From contig JAHRHY010000008.1 in NCBI GenBank assembly GCA_019671135.1, positions 1,364,001-1,428,000 of the forward strand: DNA of 64,000 nucleotides. The letters run 5' to 3'. The DNA is from Linnemannia hyalina (Eukaryota; Mortierellomycota; Mortierellomycetes; Mortierellales; Mortierellaceae). The notes under the pieces were generated by a model that made no database searches, had not been told where the DNA came from, and saw only the letters and a program-made list of their open reading frames with translations. The position numbers and the translations under genes were made by a program. Position 1 is the stretch's first letter; each line of letters begins with the position of its first letter. Of the stretch, positions 35,563-47,503 are shown piece by piece.

Positions 35563-36244
35563 GGTGAATTAGAACAGGAAGAGGAAGAGTGGAGAGAGTG
35601 ATGGGTGTGATTGAGAAAAGGCGAGTACAAAGAAAAGAGAAGATAACAAAAGAAGGGAGAGAAGGAGACTAAAATACGGACATCACAGGTCATGCCACAC
35701 TCTCCCAAAGACCCAATAATATGGCAATCGAATTCCACAGCAGGGTGATGCAGTGCTTGCCCTGTTCCTCTTCTCCGCTGCTTCTCTCAATTCATCCTTT
35801 TCAACCCGCAGTGCATGCCATTCACACAACCAGCCAGCCAGCCTTTTCAAAGTGAAAATAGGATAAGGTGGGTGCAATACCTTTCAAAATGAAATGTGGT
35901 GTTATCCCTCCAAAGCCATGGCTGAGGCTTTTGTCCCTTCCTCCTTCTTCTTCTTCTTCTCTTCCTTCTTGTTATTCTCTTTCACGCACACCCACTCTCT
36001 CTTTCCCCTTCCTCCCTTTCCTTCCCTTCCCTTCCTTCCTTCCTCCCTCCTCTATTCCTAGAGTAAGAGACTCAAACTCTGTACCTGAATCTCCTCCCTT
36101 CTCTTCCTTTCCTATATTTGACTCTTTTCGTCTCGTTGCTCTTATCCTCACTTCTCACATCCTTCTTTGTTCCTTTCTCACTCCTCCCCCTCCTCCTCCT
36201 CACTTGTAGCCACGACATCCTCCTCCTCCTCTTCTTCTTCATCC
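35563..36244. other. Divergent promoter between PITP (-) and the septin-like gene (+)
   Basis: It is purine-rich on plus at 35572-35670 (PITP leader) and pyrimidine-rich at 35930-36240 (septin-like leader, with TTC and TCC repeats). No exon is recognised. The septin-like frame stays open upstream to 36167, but without an ATG. Confidence 0.5.
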
Positions 36245-39200
36245 ATGGCTGTCGATACCACTGCGTCCGCTGCCTCGTTGCGCTTCCTCCTCCTTGGAGA
36301 CGTCGGCGTTGGCAAGTCCTCTTTCGTCAACACCTTTGCCTCCAGCCTCGAAAACATTCACACCAACAGCCCCATCCATGAGGCCATCCCTACACCTTAC
36401 TCTCCTTCGTCCTCTTCTTCTAACCCCTCGGTTGCCATCCATCTCCCCGGTGTCCGCCTCTCCACCAACCCCGTCTTCCACCAGGACGGCGCCGCTTCGC
36501 CTTTTGATGACCACCTCGGTCTCTTGCCACCAAAAGTCGTCGTCCCCGCCAGAGACATCGACTTTATCACCCTCCCCGGCTACTCGGCCACCATTAACCC
36601 CTCCACTACTCTCTCCCTTACCGACGACTACCTCAACCATCACCTCCACACCACCACCTCCATCTTCTCCCCTGCCATCCCTTCCTCCCAGCTGGCCTGG
36701 TTCTTAATCGCAGGCTCCCATGCACACTCGCTCCCGACCTGTGCTTTCTACTTTGTCCTCTTTGAGCTCAAGCCCATCGACATCATCTACATGAAGATGA
36801 TTCACGAGCGTGTCAGCCTCATCCCCATCATCGCCAAGGCCGATACCCTCTCCAAGAACGAGCTTTGGGTGCTGAAGAAGAGGATGCTACGTCAGCTCAA
36901 GCTCAACCAGATTAAAATCCATACCTTCGGCATGGATATTGAAACGGTGGAGCAAATGACCATTGACCGCCACTGGGGCGCACCTCCCTTTGTTGTCAGC
37001 ACCCGCGAGGATGCCAATGGCCAGCTGCCCGAGAGTGAGATGAAGCGACTTGTCGAGCTCTGCCTGTACGAGCGAGTCCGCGATTTGCAGGAGGATTCGG
37101 CCCACAAGGTCATTGCCTGGAGGTAAAGAAAGCAAAAGAATGAGAGCCCGGCCCACCCCACCCCACCACACACCACACACCACACACCACACAACCCAAC
37201 CAACCCCTTGCGTCTACTGTTCTCTCTGTCGTTAGGGGTTTTCTTATTTTTATCGTTGAGCCTTAATCTGTCTTCAACGGCGCAATTAGACAGTAGGACC
37301 AAACGCATCTAATGCTCTAATATTATATATTTTATATGGTTTGTAGAAAAGAGTATGGCCCTTGGGCAGATGCAAAAAAGACAAGCGTCGAAATGGCTTG
37401 GAGTCAGAACTCTGGACAGCAGGCGGGCGGACAACAGGCAGTTGTGCAAAAGGCGCCTGGACAGGAGGTTCAGGAAGGCGGAGTCATTGTGACCAATGGA
37501 ACTATGCACACCACCATCACTGCTACAACGACTGCCACAACAACCACAACAGTCTCCACCACAGCCTCAAACGCCAGCAACAACCCGTACTTTGCCCACC
37601 TTGACACGCAGGCCCAGGAAGCCTTCCAGTACACCACTCCTCCTGGTCAGCAGTCTTCATACCCAACAACTCCGGCCTCACCCTTTGGAACACAGGTATC
37701 GTCGACCACTGGAGTGCCTTTCACGCCTCCTCCTCCTTCTGCGGGGGCTAACACTGCCACTCCTACTTATGCACCACCACCAAGCTTTACTAATGGAGCT
37801 CATGCGGGCTACAGCGCTCCTCCTTCGTTGGGCTACAGCAATCCACCGACCACTCCAGGATATTCCACCCCTGGAGTGCCTGTGCATCCCACCAATGGCC
37901 TGATTTCGCCTCCTCCTTCGGCATCTCAAGTCACTCCAACGCCTGTCACAATTCCTTCGACATACTCACCTCCACCAAGGACTTCTTCCGCTGGCTCTCC
38001 GACCACCGCCACAGCGGCCAATGCTCGCATGACGATTATCCAAGCCTCTACAGGGATGTCAATCGACGGCTCTACTCGGCCCAGTGAACTGATGGGTGAT
38101 ACTGGCGTCAACACTGTTCATGCGCATACGGGTAACGGCCAGGAAGCATCTCAGGAAAATGCAGGGGCTTTCATGTCGGCCGATGCTGCGTCCGTCAGCA
38201 CTCTCTCCAGGGCAAAGACTCTTCTTAACGGGTAAGTTTTTCGACTGTAACATATCCTTTTCGCAAAATCAGACTGTAGATCATACAAGCTGACCTTGCT
38301 ATACGTGTTTTCTTGTAATCCTTGACAGCCGGGAAGTGAAGGTTGAGATTCCAAACTCGGGCATGTCTTACCAGCCTTCAGCTTCGGAGACTGATCTGAA
38401 TAGCACTCAGCCTCAGACAGCGCATTTGCAGGCGCAACCATCGTTCCTTATTCCAGGAGCTTACGGTCAGGGGGCTTTCTTGATCCCTCCAGCGGATCTC
38501 TACCAAGCAGCCATGATGTCAACTATGCCAGGAGCAGCCGGCACGAACGAGTATGGCGAGGCAATTCCGGATATTTGGGATGCGGCAGAGTTGGGCGATT
38601 TGGCGGCAGTGCAGATGCACCTCAACAACGGTGTCTCTCCTGACCAGCGCAACAACTCTCGTTCGACATTGTTGCACAGGACTGCCTGGCAGGGTGTGAA
38701 CCCATATGCGGTGATGGGTCTGTTGATCTCGTATGGTGCCAATGTCAACCTGACCAACGAGAACGGAAACACGGTCTTACAGAACGTGTTAATGAAGCAC
38801 GACGACCCTTCGTTGATCAAGTTGCTTCTTGACAATGGTGCCGAGGCCATGATCCCTAACAAGGAGGGAATGAACACCTTGGAGGTAGCGGCTCTGTTCA
38901 ACAAGCTCGAATCGGCCCGGTACCTGTTGGAGAATGATTTGCAGTCGTCAGAGCCTCAGAGCATCGTCAACGCGTTGCAGCGAGCACGTAGTCCCGACAA
39001 GAAGTTGATGAAGGCCCTGTTGAAGAGCTGGCAAGGCAGGGAAGGCGAGCGGAAGAGATTCGAGCTGATAGAGCGTCTTCGTGGCCGTGGCAGCTCGTCT
39101 GCCGTCGCTAATGATGCCGCCAGTATCCGCAGTTTTGAGACTACAAAAGGAGGCGAGGGAAAGTAAGTGCTAAACTACGTAACTCCCATTCCTTTGCATT

Positions 39201-39308
39201 GACCGTAGGAGGTGTAATTTTTTTTTGTTTCTCTTGTCAAGCACTGACTCCTCGTCTATTCTTTGTTTTTCATCTAGATCCAGCAAATGGTTAAAGCTCA
39301 AGTTTTAA
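36245..39308 (+). CDS. Septin-like GTPase domain fused to ankyrin repeats
   Basis: Four exons: 36245-37122, 37347-38231, 38329-39162, 39278-39308 (875 aa); phases close exactly. Residues about 12-295 form a septin-type G domain: P-loop GDVGVGKSS (18-26), ELKPIDIIYMKMIHERVSLIP and the G4 motif AKAD near 197-200. The G3 motif is altered: where septins have DTPGFG, this reads TLPGYS, so the Asp is lost while Lys24 of the P-loop stays. The septin unique element is partly kept (VIAWRKEYGPW) and is restored by the first splice. Then follow ~370 Pro/Thr/Ser/Gly-rich disordered residues and about four ankyrin repeats (about 668-795: DIWDAAELGDLAAVQMHLNN, LLISYGANVNLTNENGNT, KLLLDNGAEAMI). The tail is basic and ends KSSKWLKLKF. 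I infer a septin-related scaffold that may bind GTP but hydrolyse it poorly. Confidence 0.85.
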
Positions 39309-40119
39309 AAAGAGACCAACGGAAACAACAAACGAGGAAACAGAGACGACGATGACAACAAAACAAGCAACACGGACGACGACGATAACAACAACAACAC
39401 CATCAACAACAGAAGCTGACACCAGCAATGACTACTAATGCCTACTATACGCTATGAACCATTTTCCATTTTTTTTTTATTTCGTCCTGTCAAGTCAGGC
39501 GACACCATTTGAACCCCTTTCGCCCTTGGCACATGCGCCCAATGTGCTTCCAAGGACGCAAAAAGCAACACCATTCACATACCTAATTATGCCCCAAAGC
39601 ATCTATCTAAACTAAAGTGTCCTTTTGTTTAACCATTGGCCATGTGAGGTTTTGAACGAAGGATTGGCTGTGAACCTGTGTGTTGTTGAGAGTAAGAGAA
39701 TGGAGAGTGCCAAGGTATTCTTTCTGTTCAGGTATACATGGAAATGCAACGCAGTTTGCCTTTTTTTGTCATCAACGGTTTGCTCTCTAATGCTCTGCAG
39801 CAGACGTAATAATACTTGAGGATCCTTGAGGATGTTAACGTCGCGGATGAGTAGGGTTGTTTTTGTGTCTTTGTCAAAGAGATTATTACTGCGGGGAACG
39901 GGGTTCATGTTGAGCCGCAGCGAACAAGGTTCAAAAGTCACAATCTACCTGCGCCATAAAAAGAGACACGCATTTTTTCACTTTCACTTTTCTCTTAACC
40001 ATTCACTCACTCTCCAACCACACATACACACATTCGCACACGACTTTCGCCAAGGGAACAGAACCAGTCATAGCACCACCATACAACCACAAGCAAATAC
40101 ACACATACACACAAACAAA
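39309..40119. other. Spacer between septin-like and GAT-domain genes
   Basis: An A/C-rich 3' UTR-like segment with (ACA/GAC)n runs (39310-39420), then balanced sequence without exon-like frames. The promoter of the GAT gene is A/C-rich (39990-40119) rather than C/T-rich. Confidence 0.5.
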
Positions 40120-41874
40120 ATGACTTCTACTGCAGGCTCCTGGTCCAACCTCTTTCACGGCCTCCCCAACCGAACCCCAGCCTCAAACCTCTACACCGAA
40201 GAAGCCATTCAGAACGAACAGGTACCCCCCCCCCCCCCATTTCCCCTCCTTGTTCCTTTCTCTTTCCTCTCATACTCTTTTATCTTTCTCTCGCGCTTGT
40301 ATACTCACCTTTTGCTGTCCTTTCGTACTTGAACTTCAACCCATGGTAGTTGACAGCAGACGAGTTGATCGAAAAGGCACAGGGCAACGCTAGCCTTTTG
40401 GTCGAGATGGTCGCTGCCATCTCTGCCGACGATAGCCACGAAACTCTCAAGTCCTTCAACAACAACGATATCATCCAGGTATTACTCCCTTCTTTCTCCC
40501 TCCCTCCCCCCCCCCCCCACCCTCCCCTCTTTTGTTTTTACTTCGCCACGATGTTATTTTTTGCGTGTTGCCTTTGCCAAGACTCGACAGTCCCCATCGA
40601 AAGCGAGTAAAGGGCTAAGCATGAAATCTTTTTGGCAAAAAATCTTACAATGGTCATTCCGTGTGAAAAAAATATATTAGACGCTGCACAAGCAATGCCA
40701 AGAAATGTCGGACTACTTGTACGAGCGGATCTGGCATGACTCGGGTGACAGTGGCAACACAAATTACCGTGGATACGACAACTCCAGCTCAGCATCAGTA
40801 CAGAACAAGACCGTCGAGGAGGAGGCACAAATTGGTAAGCATTCTACGTCATTCTCACGTACTTTATTGCTGTGAATGATTATCATTCAACCATCGTGGT
40901 AACTAATTTATCACCAATGATCAAATGTAATCACAATAGCTGCGTTCATTTCATGTAATGAACAGATTCAGGCGGCGTTCAAGCGGTACGAGGAGCTCAA
41001 GGATCATTTGCAGGCCAAGCAGATGCAAGAAGAGGAGATTGCACGCTCACGAGGATACAACGTCACAGAGGCATCCCTTGACGACGTTGACGATTATACT
41101 GGAGGTCCATCTGCATCAGAAGCTGTTGCGCAGGCTTTTGGCGCCAGGAACGATGACGATGATGACGATGAGACGAGCGACTTTGTGAACGGAATTTCGA
41201 TTGCAGGACACGACGCACGCCAGATTCACCTGCGCAAGTCTGAGCAGCCTCTCGTCTGGCGGCTGGACCCTCGCGAAGATTTCAAGGCCAACAAGAACAA
41301 GAACAAGAAGTGGATTGATCCAGCGGAGAAGGATCGACAGGAACGTGAGAGGATGTTGGAGCGTAGTCCTCGAAATGGGATCCATGGACTTGCATCCGAG
41401 CCTGAGCCTTTGGAGATTACTCCCGAGGTTGAGACTGTTCAGGCTACTACTATTGAAAGCGCTGTTGTGACGGCTGTAGAGGCGGAGGGATCACAGCCTG
41501 CTCAGTCTACCGAGCCGCGCGCTGTTCTTGAGGCGACCCATGTTGACGACGAAGAGGAGGAAGACTATGGAATTGAAAAGATCCAAAACCGTATTGTGGT
41601 TGTCGAGGAGGAGGACAGCGAGGATGAGGAAGAAGCGGAGAACGTTGTTGCAGAGGAAGACGAGGATGAGGGTGTGTTGTCGGATGACTCTTGGGAAGAG
41701 ATTCCTGACCAAGGAGTTGTGAACCTGGCGATCAGCGACGACCAAGATGTCATGACCTCATCGTCGTCTTCACCTTTCCTGTTGACCCCAGCGAACGGCG
41801 GGTCCAGCCCTAATCCTGGTGCAAGTTCTAGCTCATCTATCCCCATGCCCCACACCGTCATGCGTGAGATCTGA
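40120..41874 (+). CDS. GAT-domain protein, LSB5/TOM1-related, lacking a VHS domain
   Basis: Four exons: 40120-40221, 40350-40478, 40681-40834, 40940-41874 (439 aa). GAT domains are three-helix bundles that bind ubiquitin and Arf-type GTPases in endosomal sorting. The bundle is seen in LTADELIEKAQGNASLLVEMV, then DIIQTLHKQCQEMSDYLYERIW, then QIQAAFKRYEELKDHL, built across exons 2-4. Unlike TOM1, GGA and yeast Lsb5, only ~34 residues precede it, so there is no room for a VHS domain. The C-terminal half is acidic with Asp/Glu runs, plus a conserved-looking LVWRLDPREDFKANKNKNKKW block near residues 230-255. A cargo-adaptor role at endosomes is inferred from the domain only. The stop lies 215 nt before PRP31, same strand. 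Confidence 0.85.
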
Positions 41875-42089
41875 GCGAGTCCCAGGTCGACAGCCGGGTA
41901 TTTTGGGCGCAGCAAAGCCAACCTTCGCACCTTTTTCCGCAGACGAACAAAAAATAAAAATAAAATAAAATGTGCAAGTCACGTGCTATTTGCTCAGCCT
42001 TCTCGTCGAAGTACAGAGATCGCCAACAAACGCACTCTTCACTTCTTTTCATTCACACCACCACAACAAACACATCGCAAGCAAACACA

Positions 42090-44155
42090 ATGTCATTAGC
42101 CGACGACTTTCTTGCCGACATTGACTACGAAGAAGTCGAGTCCATCACCTCCTCAGGCCAGGACTTTAGCGCACAACAACAGGACATCTATACTAGCTTT
42201 GGCGGCGATGCCTCGTCTTCGAAACACAATGGAGGGGATCTGATAGACGAGGATGAGGACGACGAGGATGGGGACTTGGATATGGAGGCGGATATGAACG
42301 AGGCTGATAGCGCATTGGAGGCCATGATGCGGGAAGTTCGGTCCGCCAAGAATGCAAGGGATATTGCACGGCTTATGGATTCTGCAGAGATGAAGGGCAT
42401 TCTGAAGGTAAAAAAAAAATCATCATCATCATGGATTACAAAGGATAAAGTCACCCCCCCCCCTTGAAGGCGCAAGTGCTGTGATTCACTGCGCGTTTTG
42501 TGTTATCTTAGTTGACGATACTAACGATAGGTTGTCGTTGTGTATGGTTTTTCTATTTGTTCCCCTTCTATAGGATATTACGCATTTCCAATCACAGTCC
42601 GAGTCAAAGGGATCGGACGTGTCAGGAATGGTGGAGGATGACCCCGAGTACCAGCTGATCGTTAAAGCTAACACCATCACCGTCGCTATCGACAACGAAG
42701 TCCTCGTCGTCCACAAGGTAACTACTTGCAGCCGTATTGATGTTTTCTTCTTTATACTCTTGATATTGCTGCCATTTGAAACCAAACGTGCTGACATCCT
42801 TATCTGTTCATCGTTCCTTCCTTTACGTCCGACTAACGCAGCTCTCTCCTTTACCTGTTACCTGTTATTGTCGCTGAACAAAACAAAAAATAGTTCATCA
42901 GAGACCATTATGAGCCAAAGTTCCCGGAACTAGAGACGCTGGTGGCGAACCCGATGGATTATGCAAGGACGGTGAAGAGGATTGCGAACCAGGAGGATAT
43001 TACAAAGGTCAACTTGCACGATATCCTGCCGTCGGCGACTGTCATGGTTGTTGTCGTCACAGGCACCACGACCGAGGGCAGGGATCTGACAGAGTCCGAG
43101 TGGAAGGCTTGTGAGGAAGCCTGTGATCTTGCCTTTGAACTCGAGAAAGCCAAAGCTACTGTAAGTGTTTTCTTTGTTTAATCTATAGTTCAATTATTTG
43201 GACGTATTTCGTTTGATGGCTGAGGATCGGTTGGTTTCGACGATGGTTTTAACGCGGTCCATTTTTTTTCCGTCTTATTATTTAATCATAGATCATCGAG
43301 TATGTGGAGTCGAGATTGACATTTATTGCACCCAACTTGTCGGCGATCATTGGAACGACAACGGCAGCAAAACTGATGGGACAAGCCGGAGGGTTGACAG
43401 CACTGAGCAAGATGCCTGCATGCAATATCCAGGTCCTGGGTCAGGACAAGGCCCTCAATTCTGCACTTTCTTCCGCATCCCAGGTCAAGAACGTTGGTTA
43501 TATCTACTATTCGCCCTTTGTCGCCTCGCTCCCCTTGGATATCCGCAAAAAGGCCCAAAAGATGATTGCAGCCAAGATTGCCCTTGCTGCGCGAATTGAT
43601 AGGGTCCATTCGTACCAGGATGGATCATGGGGTCGCAAGATTCGGGAGGAGATTGAGAAGAAGGTGGAAAAGCTGTTGGAGCCCCCACCCCAGAAGAACA
43701 TCAAGGCCTTGCCGGCACCGTTGGAGGCGCCCAAGAAGCGTCGTGGTGGTCGTAGGGCGAGGAAGGAGAAGGAGCTCTATGCGGTCTCGGAGATGCAGAA
43801 GCTCAAGAACCGGATGGAGTTTGGAGTTGAAGAACAGGAGATTATGGGATATGGAGAATCTCAAGGAATGGGAATGTTGGGTCAGAACTCTTCGGGTCCT
43901 GGAGCAGGAAGGATCAGAGCTGCACAGCAGAATAACCGGAATCGTGGCAAGATCTCGAACAGGAATGCGGCTCGTCTGGCGCAGTATGGATCGAGTAGTG
44001 GACTGGCGACGGCTGGAACTGCTTCCTCGATTGCTTTCACGCCTGTGCAGGGTATTGAGTTGATTGATCCTACCGCCGCGGCTGCCAAGATCAAGGCTGC
44101 CAATGAGAAGTATTTCGGTAGCGGAGGATTCTTCAAGGCTCCCGAAAAGAAATAA
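42090..44155 (+). CDS. PRP31: U4/U6 small nuclear ribonucleoprotein Prp31
   Basis: Four exons: 42090-42407, 42574-42717, 42894-43160, 43292-44155 (530 aa, typical length). Prp31 binds 15.5K protein and U4 snRNA and holds the U4/U6.U5 tri-snRNP together in the nucleus. The Nop domain is clear: HYEPKFPELETLVANPMDYA in the coiled-coil part, then ITKVNLHDILPSATVMVVVVT and the RNA/15.5K-binding stretch IAPNLSAIIGTTTAAKLMGQAGG, followed by MPACNIQVLG. The C-terminal Prp31 domain has KKRRGGRRARKEKE as a basic, nuclear-localisation-type patch, then MEFGVEEQE and a Gly/Ser tail ending in GFFKAPEKK. The N terminus is acidic, as usual. All junctions are in phase 0. Confidence 0.97.
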
Positions 44156-45178
44156 ATGACGACTTCACTCGTCGTTTTTTCTCTTATTGTTCATAAATGT
44201 TCGTATTGTTTATGATTGTTTATTTGCTGGTTGTTTTTTTTGGTGATTTGTTCCTGGATTTGTACGAATGTGCAGGAAAGGTATCGGCTAGAAAAGCAAT
44301 GTGAAATCCATGTCAAAACCTTCAAGGAATGCTGACATAACGCAGACGATGGTTTTCCTTGTGTGCGAACAGGCTATGAAGATGAACAGTAAAGAGGAAA
44401 GATGTTGGTTAAAGGGCAGCACATCACACGTCGATCAAGGTTGAGAGTAGAGAGTGGGGAAAAAAAGATTGGGGGAATCCATCTCTCGTCGCACAAAGAA
44501 AACAAACTCGATGAAGGTTGGATTCCAAGGACCACACACGACCTCTGTGTCTTTGGGGGAAAAAAAACTCTTTTTCTAACAAGCTCGTGATCGATCTTTT
44601 GAACAAAGTATCAAAACAACAAACAATCAACCAAGGTAGGGAGACATCTCGACTTTTTTCCCATGGAGAAAGCTTGTTGTTAAGTTGCTGACTACCACTC
44701 AAGAGGTGTAAGTTTCAGGAACAAAAAGTGATTTGTTTTCTTTAGGGAACATAAACGATGAGGGGACACCGCCAGCCTTCAGACATAAACCAACCCAAGC
44801 CCCATCACGCCCCCACTTCTCACCCGAGTAAAAAAAAAAAGAACGAAGTTTAACGGTCGGACTTCATAAAGTAGTGAGAGAAGAAAAACGAGATGGAAAG
44901 GTGAAGGCGACAGAAAGAGCCAGCGGGATAAAAAGAAAACGACAGTGAAGTAAAGGAGAGAGAAAGAAGACGCTCATGTAACGTCCTAATCCTGTCGCCG
45001 TGCTGTTGTTTGAGTTCCTCAGACTGCAGCCCACTTTGTCCTTGACAGTTCCTTGTATCCAGGTATCAAAAGAAACGCCGCCTGTATTCAAAATCAACCA
45101 GGCCGCCAAGAGGACAACCCTGCAGCTACAAAGCAACTGCGACGTTGTTCAAAAAAATAAAGAAAAAAACAATGCTTA
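44156..45178. other. Convergent intergenic region, PRP31 to second microprotein
   Basis: T-rich 3' flank of PRP31 (44160-44250), then about 750 nt of balanced sequence. A minus-strand frame at 44864-45136 follows a good donor in the microprotein gene, but splicing into it would add ~90 residues without similarity, so it is not called. Confidence 0.45.
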
Positions 45179-45388
45179 CTAGTAGAGGACGACTCCGACG
45201 ATGGGGCAGAGAAAGATGAGGAGACACCAGAGTAGTTTGTTCATGACAGAGCGTTCGGAGTTGAGGAGCTGGACGATGGCGATGAGGTCGAGAATGAGGA
45301 TGATGAGTGAGAGGAGTGAGCCAGAGTAGATGGCGTTGGGGTGCGTGGCTGCAACTGCAGCTGCTGTGGCGAGGACTGTGGGGGCCAT
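45179..45388 (-). CDS. 69-residue membrane microprotein, PLDc_N-like (paralogue 2)
   Basis: Single exon, 69 aa. After an Ala-rich N terminus (MAPTVLATAAAVAATHPNAI) come two hydrophobic helices with the core LDLIAIVQLLNSERSVMNKL and LWCLLIFLCPIVGVVLY. It matches the microprotein at 12575-12982 residue by residue over the last ~45 positions, so the two are paralogues. The PLDc_N-type pattern (LDLxAI, KLLW, P-x-x-G) is plain; no catalytic domain is attached. The stop codon TAG overlaps a strong donor sequence (TA|GTAAGC), so an alternatively spliced longer form is possible. The leader on its coding strand is pyrimidine-rich (45390-45545). Function unknown; a membrane location is inferred from the helices. 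Confidence 0.8.
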   Translation of the reverse strand: MAPTVLATAAAVAATHPNAIYSGSLLSLIILILDLIAIVQLLNSERSVMNKLLWCLLIFLCPIVGVVLY

Positions 45389-45774
45389 GTTGGAGAGAGG
45401 AGGTATGTACAAGCGGGAAGGTGGAGGAAGAGTGAAGAGACGAAGAAGTGAAAAAAGAAGAAAAAGGAAAACGCACAAGGACAAAGAGAGAAAATGGAGG
45501 ACGAGAGTTGAGAGCCAAGAAAGGAAGGAAGGCGAGCTGATCGTGTGGTGAGGTGAGAGATTTGTTTGTTCCCTCTCGCTCACCTGTCTGGGCCAGTGTG
45601 GAGAAGCATTTGGCATCATCATACATGTTGCTTACTCTTCAGGCATACATACACCGTGCACGCATTATTGCACTCACACTACCAAAACCCATTCGATTTT
45701 CATTCATGCATGCATTTTACACCTATGTTCAGGTTAGATTATCCTTTTTTTTTGTTTTGTTTGCAAGTGACTTT
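45389..45774. other. Microprotein promoter and PPP4R2 3' flank
   Basis: Purine-rich on plus from 45400 to 45545 (leader of the microprotein). The remaining ~230 nt are balanced and show no exon. Confidence 0.45.
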
Positions 45775-47503
45775 CTACGCCTGGTCAACCTCCATGCCAC
45801 CCTCAACAGCCGTCTCAGACAACCTCTCGCTCTCAACACCCTCCATAGTCGATGTTACTCCTGTTGTTCCTCCCGCAATCTGGTCATCATCCACATCCAT
45901 CTCCTCGGCGACATCTCCTGCTGTTGCTGTCGTCGTCGTCGCTTCTGCTGCATTGTCTTCTGCCTCCAACGCCGACAGGTCATCCTCCTCCTCGTCATTC
46001 ACCACAGCCTCCTCATCGCCAAGTTTCTCCTTTCCAGTACCAAACTGTGCCTCAAATGCGTCGACATCTGCCAACACAGCATCATAAGCCTCTTTGCCGT
46101 TGATGTTGTTGCCACGGGCAGACACTCTTGCTCCAAAGGCTTCCTCATCCTCGTCGTCTGATCCGTCCGAGGAGGGTCTCTTGGTGGAGATGAGTGAAAA
46201 GTCCAGATTCTTGGACTGAGAATAGTCTCCATTGACGGTCCCCTCGCCACCGCGCTGATGGGCTTCATCGTCCTTCTCGTCAAGTGCGCTCGGTCCATTG
46301 TATGCAGGGTTCGAGAACTCGCTGATTGACGATGTAATCATCAACACCTAAAAGTAGACAAGGCGCGTTGAGGTTAGTTGGTCACAGAGAATATCATGGT
46401 AAAGAATAAAATAATAAATATCATCATAATTATCACATGTACATCGTCAGAACGAAGCAAGGAGACAAACCTTTTCGACGGCGCGGAGGTATTTGATGAG
46501 GTTGGTATGATGCTCGGTGGGGCTGGAAATAAGTTCGCAGACGCGCTGGATAGTGAATGGCGCGCTCGAGAAGGCATCCAACAGTCCCCTGATGCGGTCA
46601 TGGTATCCCTGAGGTGTCTCGAGTAAAAGCGTGTTGATCGAGATGGGGACAACATTGGCAGCATCTTCGTTAACAGGTTGTCCTTGCTCCTGCTGCTCTG
46701 GTGTCTTTTCCTTGTTCTTGTTATCGTCATCGTCTTGCTTCTCAACAGATGCTGGCCCATTAGAGTCTTCCTGGGCCTCCTTATCCTTAGCTTCGGCTTC
46801 TTCAGGGGTATCGTCCTTGGAGACAATAGCCTCAGTTGATGTTGCTTGCCCTCCTTCAACTTGGCCGACGCTCTCCTCTGGCTTCTTGTCAGCAGCCTCC
46901 GCAGTAGTAGTAGTAGTAATGGCTTCTCGTGCATATGTGTCCTGCGGCTGCTGCTTTTCCTGGTCATTTTCTGGCACATGTGGCTGGTCATCTTCACTGG
47001 CCTTTGTAGTGGCATCAGTCGATAGTGCCTCCCCTGCCGCAACCTGCTCCTGGCCAGTAATATTAGCATCGGTTATTGATGGTGCATCTTTTGCGGCTGT
47101 TGCTATCGTACTGGGGATGGCGGTCAAGGCGGTTGTGAGTGGGTTGGTGACTCTTGAGGCGGTGTAGGTGAGCTGGTTTGACTCGAGGACCAGTTCCAGT
47201 TCGTCCTTGAGTGCCTTGCGCAGGTCATCCCATGAAACACTATGATTGACAACAAAAGAGGAAAGTAGAAAAGGAAAGAGAAGGAAAGAAAGGCACCGGG
47301 TTGTGGATTAGAATCAGTTGTTCATGGGTTGTCAGGTACGAACGAAGGTTCCAAGTGTGTGATTGAATATGACGGTACGTAAGTTGGTTGGTGAGTGCGA
47401 TCTGGCGGATGATGTCCAGTCTGTCAGAAATCCATGGTGCGTGTTCCTCTTGAGGTGGGGGTGGCGAGAGTGATGAAGGTGCGGGTAAGGGATGTTCTGC
47501 CAT
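45775..47503 (-). CDS. PPP4R2: Protein phosphatase 4 regulatory subunit 2
   Basis: Three exons on the minus strand: 47503-47379, 47239-46471, 46347-45775 (488 aa). PPP4R2 (yeast Psy4) targets PP4 catalytic subunit and scaffold to phosphorylated histone H2A and DNA-damage factors in the nucleus. The conserved N-terminal domain is split by a ~130-residue insert: DIIRQIALTNQLTVSWDDLRKALKDEL (spacing IAxT...W matches the family) and, after the insert, LLDAFSSAPFTIQRVCELISSP...NLIKYLRAVEKVLMITSSI. The insert is Ala/Thr/Glu/Gln-rich and looks disordered. The C-terminal ~190 residues are acidic, ending EEMDVDDD...MEVDQA, as in other members. The first donor (AC|GTACCG) is inferred from phase and family spacing; another GT lies nearby. 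Confidence 0.9.

Noticed and set aside
44864..45136. Extra 3' exon of microprotein paralogue 2 reached from the overlapping GTAAGC donor
   Set aside because: Would add ~90 residues with no similarity and destroy the paralogue-like C terminus; kept only as an alternative-splicing possibility.
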